Position numbers and translations under genes: made by a program. A stretch of DNA of 64,000 nt from Arthrobacter sp. NIO-1057 (lineage in GTDB: Bacteria; Actinomycetota; Actinomycetes; Actinomycetales; Micrococcaceae): positions 1-64,000 of the forward strand of contig NZ_FMAT01000009.1 of assembly GCF_900094805.1 (NCBI RefSeq). The letters are read 5' to 3'. The notes beneath the pieces were generated by a model, which ran no database searches, was not told where the DNA came from, and saw only the letters and a program-made list of their open reading frames with translations. How positions within the stretch are numbered: position 1 is the stretch's first letter; each line of letters opens with the position of its first letter. Below, one piece after another: positions 33,163 through 42,394 of the stretch.

Positions 33163-34128
33163 ATGGCTGAGAATGAGCTGCTGAGCGAGGTAGAACAAAG
33201 AATCGTCATCGCCTTACAAGCAGATGGCAGGGCAACCTGGCGAAAGATCGCTAAGGTGATCGGAGAACCAGAAAGAACCGTGGCCCGGTATGGTTCAGCG
33301 CTCTTAGACGAGGGCAAAATCAAAGTCGCTGCCATCGCTCACCGGAAAGCAGCGGTGATCGCTTCGCTCAAATGCGCACCCGGCACCATTCCGGTCGCCA
33401 GCGAAGCCATTTCGCAACGTGCCGACACCTCCTTCACCTATATGGTCACGGGTGAAAGCGATGTCGTTAGCGAACTTCACTACGACGGTGGTCTAGAAGA
33501 TATTCTGACCCTGCAGCTACCAGCGACCCCGGGGCTCAGTAGCATCCAGATCTATCCGATTCTGAAATACTTCAAAACCATCCGCGCCTGGCGGGCCGGA
33601 GAACTGAGCGAAGCGCAAGAAGCAGCGCTAAGACCCAGCGCCGGTAGTGAGTTGACATCGTGGAATCCGACGGAAGCCATGTCACCCAGTGATCGTTTGA
33701 TTGTGGACGTGCTCCGCAATAACGGACGGGCGAGCATTGACAGCATCTCGCGGCAAGTGCGGATGAGTGAAACCTCGGTCTCACGCAGGTTGGATAGTTT
33801 GCTTCGTGGAGAACACATCAGCATCCGAACCTTGGTTGATCCGGCCTTGATGGGGTACCGGGTTGAAGCCTTGCTATGGGTTCAAGTCTCCCCGGCGAGC
33901 GTGGACGCGCTGGGCAATATGCTCAAGACCCTGCCTCAGGTCCGCTATGTTGCCGCGGTGGCTGGAGACGCACAGCTACTGGTGGATGTCACAGTGGAAA
34001 GCCAACGCGATCTCTACGAATTCATTGCAGCCACTAACTGGGGCGAGATGGTCCAGCTACGCACATCAATGGTGCTCGGAGCGCGCAAACGTGGTGGACG
34101 CATGGTTGAAGAATTACCACACAACTAA
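33163..34128 (+). CDS. Lrp/AsnC family regulator with two HTH units
   Basis: A 321-residue protein, twice the normal AsnC length. A first HTH-like part (about 5-55) is followed by a partner domain, then a second HTH (DRLIVDVLRNNGRASIDSISRQVRMSETSVSRRLDSLL, about 175-215) and a RAM-like ligand domain. Tandem forms are known in actinobacteria. ATG 33163 has AGGAG very close upstream (2 nt), an unusually short spacing. It is divergent from the M20/transporter operon and likely controls it in response to an amino acid. Confidence 0.83.
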   Translation: MAENELLSEVEQRIVIALQADGRATWRKIAKVIGEPERTVARYGSALLDEGKIKVAAIAHRKAAVIASLKCAPGTIPVASEAISQRADTSFTYMVTGESDVVSELHYDGGLEDILTLQLPATPGLSSIQIYPILKYFKTIRAWRAGELSEAQEAALRPSAGSELTSWNPTEAMSPSDRLIVDVLRNNGRASIDSISRQVRMSETSVSRRLDSLLRGEHISIRTLVDPALMGYRVEALLWVQVSPASVDALGNMLKTLPQVRYVAAVAGDAQLLVDVTVESQRDLYEFIAATNWGEMVQLRTSMVLGARKRGGRMVEELPHN

Positions 34129-34184
34129 GCATGCCGTTGATCAACGAGGGCTAGATGACCTGTTTCTGAGCCGGTGGGGGAGAC

Positions 34185-34646
34185 CTAGTCTAAAAGCTCT
34201 CCGACGCCATGAAGATCTATCTCACCGAGGTGCACCAGATGTAGATACTCGTCGGGTGCCTCGTGCTTGGCAGCTTCACGAGTGAAATACACCCCCGAGG
34301 GCCGCGGAAAATCCATGGTCCCGAACAGCGGATTCCCATCGCTATCTACGTCGTATTGCTCCAAAGTGGTATGCGTCAGATAAAGGGGCTGTGCTGTGGT
34401 GACTTCATTGTTCTTGGCGCCCGATACCTTACGCGCTTCCCAACTGACTTCTACGTGGGAGTACTTTTCTTCTAGGGCGAAGCATTCATGTTCGTTAGCA
34501 ACGATTCCTATGATCGGTTCAAAGTGCTCCAGATCCGGATACGGGCTGCTTTGCTTACCCCAAACAACATAGACGGTAGGCTCCGGGGACGATTTTGAAG
34601 CCAAACGCTTCCCGATACCACTGAAGACGGAACTCAGAAATGGCAT
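34185..34646 (-). CDS. Uncharacterised protein
   Basis: A 153-residue acidic soluble protein with no signal peptide, no cysteines and no family I recognise. ATG 34646 has GAGAGA upstream and gives a compact N terminus; a longer frame exists. Codon use looks like its neighbours. It converges with the Lrp-type gene. Confidence 0.6.
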   Translation of the reverse strand: MPFLSSVFSGIGKRLASKSSPEPTVYVVWGKQSSPYPDLEHFEPIIGIVANEHECFALEEKYSHVEVSWEARKVSGAKNNEVTTAQPLYLTHTTLEQYDVDSDGNPLFGTMDFPRPSGVYFTREAAKHEAPDEYLHLVHLGEIDLHGVGELLD

Positions 34647-34919
34647 GGAACGACTCTCTCCGGAAGAACCAAAATGGTGATAAGCCCTATCGTACATTTG
34701 TCCTGAAAGGCATTCGGCAGGAAGGCCTCAGTCACCGTCTGCTACGAAACAATTCATCTATTAGTGGTCGCCATTTTCCTTTGAACTTGGGCACGGTAAA
34801 TGCCAGATGAAACTTTGGTGTGTAGGTAAACAAACTACGTAATAAGCCAATTTTTGCCCCGCTACCGCCGGGTAGTGACATATTCTCGCTCTACTGAGTG
34901 CACTGAAGACTACTCAGAA

Positions 34920-34938
34920 GGTTAACAACCAGTTAACC
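34920..34938 (+). promoter_or_regulatory. Inverted repeat just before the decarboxylase start
   Basis: GGTTAAC (34920-34926) and GTTAACC (34932-34938) are perfect inverted 7-mers 5 bp apart, 7 bp before the first start codon. The remaining upstream gap (from 34647) holds no gene. The position suits a roadblock operator or a translation-initiation hairpin. Confidence 0.5.
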
Positions 34939-34945
34939 AGGCAGG

Positions 34946-37693
34946 GTGAAAGGAATACCGGCAACCGTGAGCAAGAGGTTGACCTTCGGGAAGAAACAGG
35001 CTGTTGCAACTCCAGAAAGTGCATGGCGAAAACGCAAAGACGCGTGGGAGCACCTTGGATATGTGCTGAGTGAGATTTCCTCAGAACATCAAGATGAACC
35101 CGGTCGCAAGGAACACGAATTGGAAGCCGGTCGATTACTGGGGCTCTTAGCCGCAATCGAACCATATTGGGCAAACCCCGGCTTGGACTATTTCAACGAA
35201 GTTGCTGGACTCATGTCCAACGGCCACTACGCCGACGCGATGCAGCTGGTCTACCAAGCCAACCAGTCATTCAGGACCACGACTCAATACGTTGATCTTG
35301 AAGGCCACGAAGGTGCCCTGACTGATCCCGAGGAGCTAGGCAGCGGTACTCCTAACGGAACAAAACCCTACGTGCCGATGGTCGAGATCCTACTGCTGGA
35401 CAATGGGCCAGCAGATGAGATTCAACGATTCACCGAAGAACTGGCAGCGCAACGACAGCGCACCGATCCCTTTCATTACAACTTTATTGTGGTGCCCAGC
35501 GTTGAAGATGCGCTGGCTGCTGTCCTGATTAATCCCAGCATTCAAGGCGTGGTGCTGACCGCACGCTTTGAATTGACCACCCGACGCAGGCTCTCCTCCA
35601 CCCTGCAAAAATTCATTACCAATCGCACTGCCGGATACTTCGAATCAACCCGGCAGATTCAACGACTGCTAGACCTAGAAAAGATCCTAGACAAGCTGCA
35701 CCCACAGCTTCCGGTGTACTTGATTGCCGGTGTCGCCCTGGAATCCATTGCTCACGAAATCACCGGACGATTCCGTCGCATCTTCTCGCGCAATGATGGC
35801 ATGGACCTGCATCTTTCTATCGTTGCCGAGGTCATCGAGCGGTACCACACACCGTTCTTCTATGCTCTGCAGAAGTATGCCAAACGCCCTGGCGGGGTAT
35901 TCCACGCCATGCCTATTTCCCGTGCCGGTTCGGTGCAGAATTCTCCCTGGGCCCGAGACCTCGTGGAATTTTATGGCAAGAACCTCTTGCTGGCCGAGAC
36001 CTCGGCAACTTCCGGCGGGCTGGACTCCTTGCTGGATCCAAAGAGCTCCATCAAGGACGCTCATGAATTAGCTGCCCGGGCCTTTGGCAGCCACCGAACA
36101 TACTTCGTCACCAACGGCACCTCGACGGCCAACAAGATCGTGCACCAATCGATTCTGGCCCCGGGGGATATCGTGCTGGTGGATCGCAACTGCCACAAGT
36201 CCCACCACTATTCACTGGTGTTGGCAGGTGCCCACGTGAGCTATCTTGAAGCTTATCCGCTCAATGAGCATTCCATGTACGGAGCGGTGCCATTGCGGGA
36301 AATCAAAGGCCGGCTCTTGCAACTGCGCCGAGAAGGCTTATTGCACAAGGTCAAGATGATCACCTTGACCAACTGCACCTTTGACGGAATTATCTATGAC
36401 CCACGCAGGGTCATGGAGGAATGCTTGGCCATCAAGCCAGATCTTGTTTTTCTCTGGGACGAAGCTTGGTTTGCGTTTGCCAGTTTCCATCCGGTGTACC
36501 GGCAGCGCACCGCGATGAGCGTTGCGAAGGTACTCGAAGAGGATATGGAAACTGCCGAATACCAACAACGCTATGCGCAACAAGCCAAGAACTTACCTGC
36601 ACCCGGTACCAAGAATGATCCAGGTAATGATGAAGCATGGCTCAATACGCGTTTGATGCCGGATCCAGAGCAGGTGCGTTTACGCGTGTATTCGACACAA
36701 TCTACGCACAAGACGCTGACCTCGTTGCGTCAGGGATCCATGATCCACGTCTTTGACCAAGACTTTGCGATGCGTAATCTCAACGCCTTCCGTGAGGCAT
36801 ACATGACGCACACCTCAACCTCGCCGAACTATCAGATCCTTGCCTCGCTGGATATTGGACGGCGTCAGGCAGAGTTGGAGGGCTATGCCCTTGTGCAGCG
36901 TCAGGTGGATTTGGCGCAGTCTATTTGCCGTGCCATGGCGCGCAACACCCTCTTGGGCAAATACTTCCGCATCCTTGATTCTAAAGATCTGATCCCCGAT
37001 GAGTATCGGAGTTCTAGCAGTGTGATGCCGATCCGCGACGGACTAGCTGCGTGGGATGAGGCATGGCAGAACGACGAGTTCGTCGTAGACCCTTCACGGT
37101 TGACCCTAGATATCAGCAGGACAGGGGTGGACGGAGATACGTTCAAACACCAGCACCTGATGGATGGGCATTCAATCCAGGTCAATAAGACCAGCCGAAC
37201 CTCCGTATTGCTGATGACTAATATCGGAACCACCCGCTCAGCCGTGGCTCACCTGATTGAAGTCTTGGTGAAGATCGCTGAAGAGCTGGAACGCAAAAAA
37301 CGCCTTGATGGTCGAGTACTGGCCATGGGCAAAACTCTAGACATGGATCAAGTTTGCCTGCCGGACTTCAGCTTCTTCGCGCCAGAATTTGATACCGGCG
37401 GCGGCAGTGGGGACTTACGCAAGGCCTACTATCTGACCTATCAAGATCCTGCGACGCACTTTTTGTCCTCGACCCAGATTCGCGAAAGAATCGAGTCCGG
37501 TCAGCAGATCGTCTCTGCAGTTTTTGTTACGCCTTACCCGCCAGGATTCCCTGTCCTCGTGCCTGGGCAAGTAGTCACGGTGAACATCTTGGACTACATG
37601 GACCGGCTAGATACCCGTGAAATCCACGGATATCACCAAGACCTCGGCTACCAAGTCTTCACCCATGATTCTTTGGGGGAAGTGAACAAGTAA
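34946..37693 (+). CDS. Orn/Lys/Arg-type PLP decarboxylase (long form)
   Basis: A 915-residue fold-I PLP enzyme. K589 in STQSTHKTL is the Schiff-base lysine, with DEAWFAF upstream as the PLP-nitrogen aspartate motif. It is longer than the E. coli decarboxylases (about 715-755): an N-terminal extension of about 130 residues precedes the response-regulator-like wing. It should decarboxylate ornithine, lysine or arginine to a polyamine precursor. A second GTG at 34967 may be the true start. It converges with the ATP-grasp/serine hydrolase pair, which may use its amine product. Confidence 0.87.
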   Translation: MKGIPATVSKRLTFGKKQAVATPESAWRKRKDAWEHLGYVLSEISSEHQDEPGRKEHELEAGRLLGLLAAIEPYWANPGLDYFNEVAGLMSNGHYADAMQLVYQANQSFRTTTQYVDLEGHEGALTDPEELGSGTPNGTKPYVPMVEILLLDNGPADEIQRFTEELAAQRQRTDPFHYNFIVVPSVEDALAAVLINPSIQGVVLTARFELTTRRRLSSTLQKFITNRTAGYFESTRQIQRLLDLEKILDKLHPQLPVYLIAGVALESIAHEITGRFRRIFSRNDGMDLHLSIVAEVIERYHTPFFYALQKYAKRPGGVFHAMPISRAGSVQNSPWARDLVEFYGKNLLLAETSATSGGLDSLLDPKSSIKDAHELAARAFGSHRTYFVTNGTSTANKIVHQSILAPGDIVLVDRNCHKSHHYSLVLAGAHVSYLEAYPLNEHSMYGAVPLREIKGRLLQLRREGLLHKVKMITLTNCTFDGIIYDPRRVMEECLAIKPDLVFLWDEAWFAFASFHPVYRQRTAMSVAKVLEEDMETAEYQQRYAQQAKNLPAPGTKNDPGNDEAWLNTRLMPDPEQVRLRVYSTQSTHKTLTSLRQGSMIHVFDQDFAMRNLNAFREAYMTHTSTSPNYQILASLDIGRRQAELEGYALVQRQVDLAQSICRAMARNTLLGKYFRILDSKDLIPDEYRSSSSVMPIRDGLAAWDEAWQNDEFVVDPSRLTLDISRTGVDGDTFKHQHLMDGHSIQVNKTSRTSVLLMTNIGTTRSAVAHLIEVLVKIAEELERKKRLDGRVLAMGKTLDMDQVCLPDFSFFAPEFDTGGGSGDLRKAYYLTYQDPATHFLSSTQIRERIESGQQIVSAVFVTPYPPGFPVLVPGQVVTVNILDYMDRLDTREIHGYHQDLGYQVFTHDSLGEVNK

Positions 37694-37713
37694 GAGAGCA
37701 GGCAGAGGCGCAT

Positions 37714-37753
37714 AAACGGAGAAACACCCGCTAATGTGGGTGTTTCTCCGTTT
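37714..37753 (+). terminator. Rho-independent terminator after the decarboxylase
   Basis: Arms 37714-37729 and 37738-37753 form a 16-bp stem with an 8-nt loop and end in a run of T. It sits between the convergent decarboxylase and serine hydrolase genes. Confidence 0.88.
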
Positions 37754-37766
37754 TTGGATGCAGTTG

Positions 37767-38999
37767 TTACTGATGATTTGTCAGGTAGTTGGAGACCGCT
37801 TCAAACGCTCTGATGGTGGGGAAGAGCTTGGAAGCATCCTGCGGCAACGGCCAGCTGGAGAGCTTGACCGCAACCAATTTGGTGGCTGGATCCATGTAGA
37901 TCATTTGGCCGTGGATCCCCAACGCTACCGCTGCATTGGTGACAGGATTCGGGAACCAGATCTGATTCCGATACCGGCCGCCGGGCATCATATTGTCGCT
38001 GGGGGACTGGGCAAAGGCCTGCACCTGCAGTGGATCCGCGGTGAAGGTATCGGCCAGCCAAGCCTCGGAAACGACCTGTTTCCCGGTCAATGCACGACCG
38101 CCGTTGACATACATATGTCCAAAGCGGGCAAGGTCGCGCAGGGTGGCATTAAAGCCACCATCAAACATGCCGGTTCCGAACTGATCCACACCCATGACAA
38201 GGTCTTGCTGCGCACCAATTTTTGACCAGATGTAGTCCGAGAGGAGTTCTTGCATCGGGGCTCCACCAGCAGATTCAAGGACCCATCCCAGAACGTCGGT
38301 TTCGCACGAACGATACTCAAAGGCACCCCCGTGGGCCGACTTGGCCTGCAAGGTCCGTAAGAACTCATACATGCCGATGGGCCCAATAGTTCCATGCGAT
38401 GGAGCCCAGCCAATGGCTTCCTCCAGCAGTCGGACTTCTGCACCCGGCTCTAGATACTCTTCCGAGAATTTAATCCCAGAACGCATGTCCAAAATGTCCC
38501 GCACACGTGCCCCAGCATAACCACTGGTAGATAGCGCTGGCACATACTTGGTGACCTCTTGCTCCGGGTCTAGCAAGTCCGCATCAATGAGCGCGCCCGC
38601 TAGGGTACCGACCAGAGTTTTACTCACCGACATCAGCAGATGGTCGGTCAGCGAAGTCATGGTGTTGTAGTACTTTTCCCAAAGGATTCGGCCGTTGTGC
38701 ATGATCAGCACCGCGTCGGTGTTTGTCGCGTGCATGACCCCGCGCACGGTCAATGCGGGATCTGTGATGCTGGCCTTCGCCACTTCCAACTTGCCCATTT
38801 TTTCTTCGGCCAAGTGCAATTTCACAATTGGGCCGTCACCGCGCGAGACCTTCACCGTGGGGTGAATACGGGCGATGTTCTGGAAGGAGCGTTTGATGTT
38901 CTGCGGGTACTGCCAGGTAGCGATGTTCAGCGCATTACTGGAGTCACCGGAGGTATTGGCCGACTCGGGTGCGGCGGCGTCGGTCGCCTCAGTCGCCAT
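37767..38999 (-). CDS. Serine hydrolase, class C beta-lactamase / esterase fold
   Basis: A 410-residue penicillin-binding-like hydrolase. The nucleophile motif is S124-V-S-K127, and YRSCETDVLGW supplies the second-motif Tyr. No signal peptide is visible, so it acts in the cytosol, unlike true beta-lactamases; amide or ester hydrolysis or transfer of a small metabolite is more likely. The ATG overlaps the end of the ATP-grasp gene by 11 bp, so the two are translated together. Confidence 0.85.
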   Translation of the reverse strand: MATEATDAAAPESANTSGDSSNALNIATWQYPQNIKRSFQNIARIHPTVKVSRGDGPIVKLHLAEEKMGKLEVAKASITDPALTVRGVMHATNTDAVLIMHNGRILWEKYYNTMTSLTDHLLMSVSKTLVGTLAGALIDADLLDPEQEVTKYVPALSTSGYAGARVRDILDMRSGIKFSEEYLEPGAEVRLLEEAIGWAPSHGTIGPIGMYEFLRTLQAKSAHGGAFEYRSCETDVLGWVLESAGGAPMQELLSDYIWSKIGAQQDLVMGVDQFGTGMFDGGFNATLRDLARFGHMYVNGGRALTGKQVVSEAWLADTFTADPLQVQAFAQSPSDNMMPGGRYRNQIWFPNPVTNAAVALGIHGQMIYMDPATKLVAVKLSSWPLPQDASKLFPTIRAFEAVSNYLTNHQ

Positions 39000-40614
39000 G
39001 CTCTGCCGTTGGAACGTCAATGCCCTTGTACTGAGAGCGGATAGAGGAGATGAAGTGCTTGGCGTCAATGCTGAGCTTTGTCTTCTTCTTGCCTTCGTAT
39101 TGAAGTTTGGCCTTGGTGACCAGGACCCCAAGGTCGGCCCCTTTCCAGCGGTAGTCTTCTACACCATAAATGCGCAGGAAGAATGCTTCTTTGTGAGATT
39201 GCAGTTGATGCCAGTCCAAAGCAGCGCGAGAGAACTGCAGCTTCCCCCGCGAATCTAGGAAGTACTTTCCGGTACGTGGTGCATGGGTAATGTATTGGAG
39301 AATGTCATCGGTTTCTTTGATGATCATGTGGCTCCAAATATCTGCTCCACTCATTTCTTCCCAGCGTTCATTGATTTCATCAACATCCAACTCAAATTCG
39401 ACATCCAAGAATTCGAGGAGGTGGAAGAGGAACAGTGGCACATCAGCGTAGGCGCCGGCAGTGACGTTGGTGATGGCGCTGGCGCCGGAGATCCGTGGAT
39501 TCAGTTCGCCGAGGTAGACCTCGTCGGTATCGGTATCAACCAGGACATCGACCTCGAAGAAGCCTCGGTAGCCGGCGCTTTCCAAGCCGCTGCCGACCTT
39601 ACGAACCAGATCGATGGTGCGTGAACGCTGCGAATCGGTGAGGACATCGGGGTGCATTTCATTGCCACACCAGCCGCCCTTGTAGGGGGTGAGTTCTTTG
39701 TAACCGGCCAGTTCGGTCAGGATCGGTCCCACCACGGTGCCGCATCCGGTCAGGACGGCTTCTACGGCAACCGGCTGGTTGTTGATCCGCTTCATGACCT
39801 TCAGCTCTTCGCCGATGATGTTCTTGGAGTACTGCTTCCACTGCTGCTTGGAGTCGATGAAGAACGTGGTCTTCCCGGAATCTCCGTAGGGGGTCTGAAC
39901 TACCAGATCCTCGCCCAGCCCTGCTTCTTCGGCCAGCTCCATGAGTTCTTCGTAGCTCGAAGCCTTGCCCAGGATGTTAGGTACTGAAGGGGCGCCGGCA
40001 GCGTTGCCGAGCTTGGTGGTGACAATCTTCGAATCTAGTTCTTCGCGCAGGGCAGCGGAAGGAAGGATGAGGTCGTAGCCGAGTTCTTCGCAGATTGCTT
40101 CGGTTTCTTCGTCGAAGAACACCATGGCAACCTTGGGGCGTGGGCCGCCGGGGGTGCACTGGGAATCGATGTATTCGCGAACTTCAGGGTTTTCCAGCAA
40201 CCAGTTGTTGATCTCTTCAGCACTTTGGAATTCGATGTAGGGTTTTTCGGCGGGAGTGAAGACGCGTGGGTGGTGGCCATCCCAACCGTCGTAGTAGGTG
40301 ATGTAGCTGAACTTGCGGACCCATCGGTCAAGACCCAGCAGGTTGACCGGGGTGGCACCCAGGAAGAAAATCGGAGTCTTGTTGGTGCGGAAGAAATGGC
40401 GTACTTCGCTCATATTCTTGAGCTTGCGTTCAAAGGACAGGACCTTAGAGGAAATCTCTGCTGGCATTTCCTGGTTGTAGGCGGCATCGACGGCGACGTT
40501 GGCACTGAGGTGGTCTGTTGCGGTGCGTGCCTGGCGACGTAGTTTATCTAAATCGCTGGGCTTAGGTATGCGGGGACGTGAAGCCGGGGCGTGGGCTTCA
40601 AGGATATTAGCCAT
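38989..40614 (-). CDS. ATP-grasp ligase (biotin-carboxylase-like)
   Basis: A 541-residue cytosolic ligase with an ATP-grasp core: VVQTPYGDSGKTTFF is the flexible nucleotide loop and FFEVDVLVDTDTDEVYLGELNPRISG holds the Mg-binding acid and Asn. No biotin or carboxylase partner is near, so an amide- or peptide-forming enzyme is more likely than a carboxylase. ATG 40614 follows AAGGA. It is coupled to the serine hydrolase and faces the decarboxylase, an arrangement that suggests ligation of a carboxylic acid to an amine. Product unknown. Confidence 0.82.
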   Translation of the reverse strand: MANILEAHAPASRPRIPKPSDLDKLRRQARTATDHLSANVAVDAAYNQEMPAEISSKVLSFERKLKNMSEVRHFFRTNKTPIFFLGATPVNLLGLDRWVRKFSYITYYDGWDGHHPRVFTPAEKPYIEFQSAEEINNWLLENPEVREYIDSQCTPGGPRPKVAMVFFDEETEAICEELGYDLILPSAALREELDSKIVTTKLGNAAGAPSVPNILGKASSYEELMELAEEAGLGEDLVVQTPYGDSGKTTFFIDSKQQWKQYSKNIIGEELKVMKRINNQPVAVEAVLTGCGTVVGPILTELAGYKELTPYKGGWCGNEMHPDVLTDSQRSRTIDLVRKVGSGLESAGYRGFFEVDVLVDTDTDEVYLGELNPRISGASAITNVTAGAYADVPLFLFHLLEFLDVEFELDVDEINERWEEMSGADIWSHMIIKETDDILQYITHAPRTGKYFLDSRGKLQFSRAALDWHQLQSHKEAFFLRIYGVEDYRWKGADLGVLVTKAKLQYEGKKKTKLSIDAKHFISSIRSQYKGIDVPTAEHGD

Positions 40615-40743
40615 GGTGTATTGCTGTCCTTTGAAACTGTCTGAAGGAAGGTCGATGGCACGACACAATGCGTGACAGTTTCATGCTCAAGTCTCAGCGT
40701 GAGCAACAGAGAATTTTGCGGTGAACGCGCGGTGAACATTGAA

Positions 40744-40793
40744 CCCGCGTCTTCAGCTTTGAGTCATGACTAGGGGAAAGCTGAAGACGCGGG
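40744..40793. terminator. Perfect 17-bp hairpin without a U-run
   Basis: Arms 40744-40760 and 40777-40793 pair perfectly around a 16-nt loop. It lies between the ATP-grasp start and the end of the epimerase gene. It may terminate the epimerase transcript, but no poly-T follows on either strand. Confidence 0.6.
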
Positions 40794-40830
40794 ACAACGG
40801 TGGAGTTGAGTTACTGACTGTGTCGATGTT

Positions 40831-42234
40831 TTAGTCGCTGATGGTGGCTGCAAAATCGGTTTCTTGGAATTCAAATCCGGCATGCGCGAGCACTTCGCTG
40901 GTGACCTTTCGTCCGGTCAGGGCCACGCGTGCGTTGGAACCCATGATGGCAGCGCCGATCTTGGGCAGCACCGAACCAGTGGGTAGCCCCCGAAGGCCTG
41001 CGACCGTACGCAGTACGGCCATCACCTCGGCATTGCGCAGCGGTGTCGGGCAGGCACCGTGGACCAACCCGGCGGGAATGCTGGGTGTTTCAAAACCGAG
41101 CATGCACCGGATGAGGCGTAGCCAGTCTTCCAGACCGATCCAGCTAAACCACTGCTTCCCAGTACCCAGCGGGCCGCCTAGGCCTGTATTGACCAACATG
41201 TTCAGCGGGCCGAGCAGTGGCGCATCCGGGTGCATTACCAATGAGGTGCGCAAAATATAGCGTTGGGCAGCGTTCACCTCAGCCTCGTTAAAGGCCTGTT
41301 CCCAGGCTGAAGCGACACCGGTCATCTCAGGCAGGGCACGGTGATCACTAGGAATTGGACTGGACTCAGTCAATTCGGTTTCTCCAGCATCACCAAAGAT
41401 CGCGGTGGTGCTGGACTGAATCCAAGTGGCCAGCTGCGGTGCAGCTGCTGCGGCCTGAGCCAAGGCCTGAGTAGAGGTCACCCGGGAGTCAGTGAGCGCC
41501 GCGATATTTTGTGGGGTGTTGCGTTTGTCCACGCGCTCGCCGGCCAGGTTGATCAGGTGAACGGGGTGTTCACTCTTCAGGACCCCGGTCCAGGGTCCCT
41601 GGTGGGTGCCGTCCCAAACGTACTGTTCGGCTGGGAAACCTTTCTCGGAATGACGGGTAAGTACGGCAACGGAGAAGCCACGGCAGATCAGATCTGCGGC
41701 GAGGTTTCGTCCTAGGAAGCCGCGTCCTCCAGAAATGACGATCTGGGCATCACGCTTGCGATGTGCGGTTGGCGCCACGATCTTATACAGACGTGCTGCA
41801 GCCACTGTGAAGTCCTTGCACAGGGCGTTGGCGACGGTGAATTTAAATGCTGTGGTGCCCGGGCCGGAGAGCTGCACGGTGAAATTCACTCGGCAACCGT
41901 TTTCGTATTCATCAACCTGCCAACGCAGGGTCATTTCGCCTGCCGGCTGTGGCTGGGTGAACTCGACCATGCGCGTTTGGTGATTGCGCCGTGTGATGGT
42001 GCCCGACGGGGCAGTACTGCGGTGCAGGGGACCGAAGACTTTGCCTGGTGGTAAGAGATCGACTTTGGTTCCCACGCCACGTTGGTCATCGTGAACGATG
42101 AAGCCATCAAAGCTTTTCATCCATAGGCCGGTCTGTGACAGGTTGCCGACAATGGAGTAGACGGCCTGCGGATCTGCGGCCAGGAACTGGGACTCGGTGC
42201 GCTGCCAGTGGGTGAATTTATTCTGGGTGCTCAT
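40831..42234 (-). CDS. SRPBCC-SDR fusion, TIGR01777-type epimerase
   Basis: A 467-residue two-domain protein. Residues about 1-150 form an SRPBCC (START-like) domain; residues about 165-460 are an extended SDR with VISGGRGFLGRNLAADLICRG and the late RKVTSEVLAHAGFEF that marks the TIGR01777 (YfcH-like) group. The fusion is recurrent in actinobacteria; substrate unknown. ATG 42234 gives the family N terminus. Confidence 0.85.
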   Translation of the reverse strand: MSTQNKFTHWQRTESQFLAADPQAVYSIVGNLSQTGLWMKSFDGFIVHDDQRGVGTKVDLLPPGKVFGPLHRSTAPSGTITRRNHQTRMVEFTQPQPAGEMTLRWQVDEYENGCRVNFTVQLSGPGTTAFKFTVANALCKDFTVAAARLYKIVAPTAHRKRDAQIVISGGRGFLGRNLAADLICRGFSVAVLTRHSEKGFPAEQYVWDGTHQGPWTGVLKSEHPVHLINLAGERVDKRNTPQNIAALTDSRVTSTQALAQAAAAAPQLATWIQSSTTAIFGDAGETELTESSPIPSDHRALPEMTGVASAWEQAFNEAEVNAAQRYILRTSLVMHPDAPLLGPLNMLVNTGLGGPLGTGKQWFSWIGLEDWLRLIRCMLGFETPSIPAGLVHGACPTPLRNAEVMAVLRTVAGLRGLPTGSVLPKIGAAIMGSNARVALTGRKVTSEVLAHAGFEFQETDFAATISD

Positions 42235-42330
42235 CGTGCAAGTTCCTTCCAGCTCGGGAGTTCGGGCATAGCTCAAGGCTACTGTGCCCGGCACTGTTAA
42301 GCAGGGATGGCATCAACACCTGGCAGGCAC

Positions 42331-42381
42331 AAAAAAGCTTCCCGGTACTCCCACCGTGCAGATAGTAGTACCGGGAAGCTT
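42331..42381 (-). terminator. Rho-independent terminator of putP
   Basis: Arms 42335-42349 and 42367-42381 form a perfect 15-bp stem with a 17-nt loop; on the minus strand it is followed by a run of six T (complement of 42331-42336). Confidence 0.9.
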
Positions 42382-42394
42382 GAGTAGTGAATTC

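Noticed and set aside
37767-38999. Antibiotic-resistance beta-lactamase
   Set aside because: SxxK is present but there is no signal peptide, and the gene is coupled to an ATP-grasp ligase, so a metabolic hydrolase is more likely.
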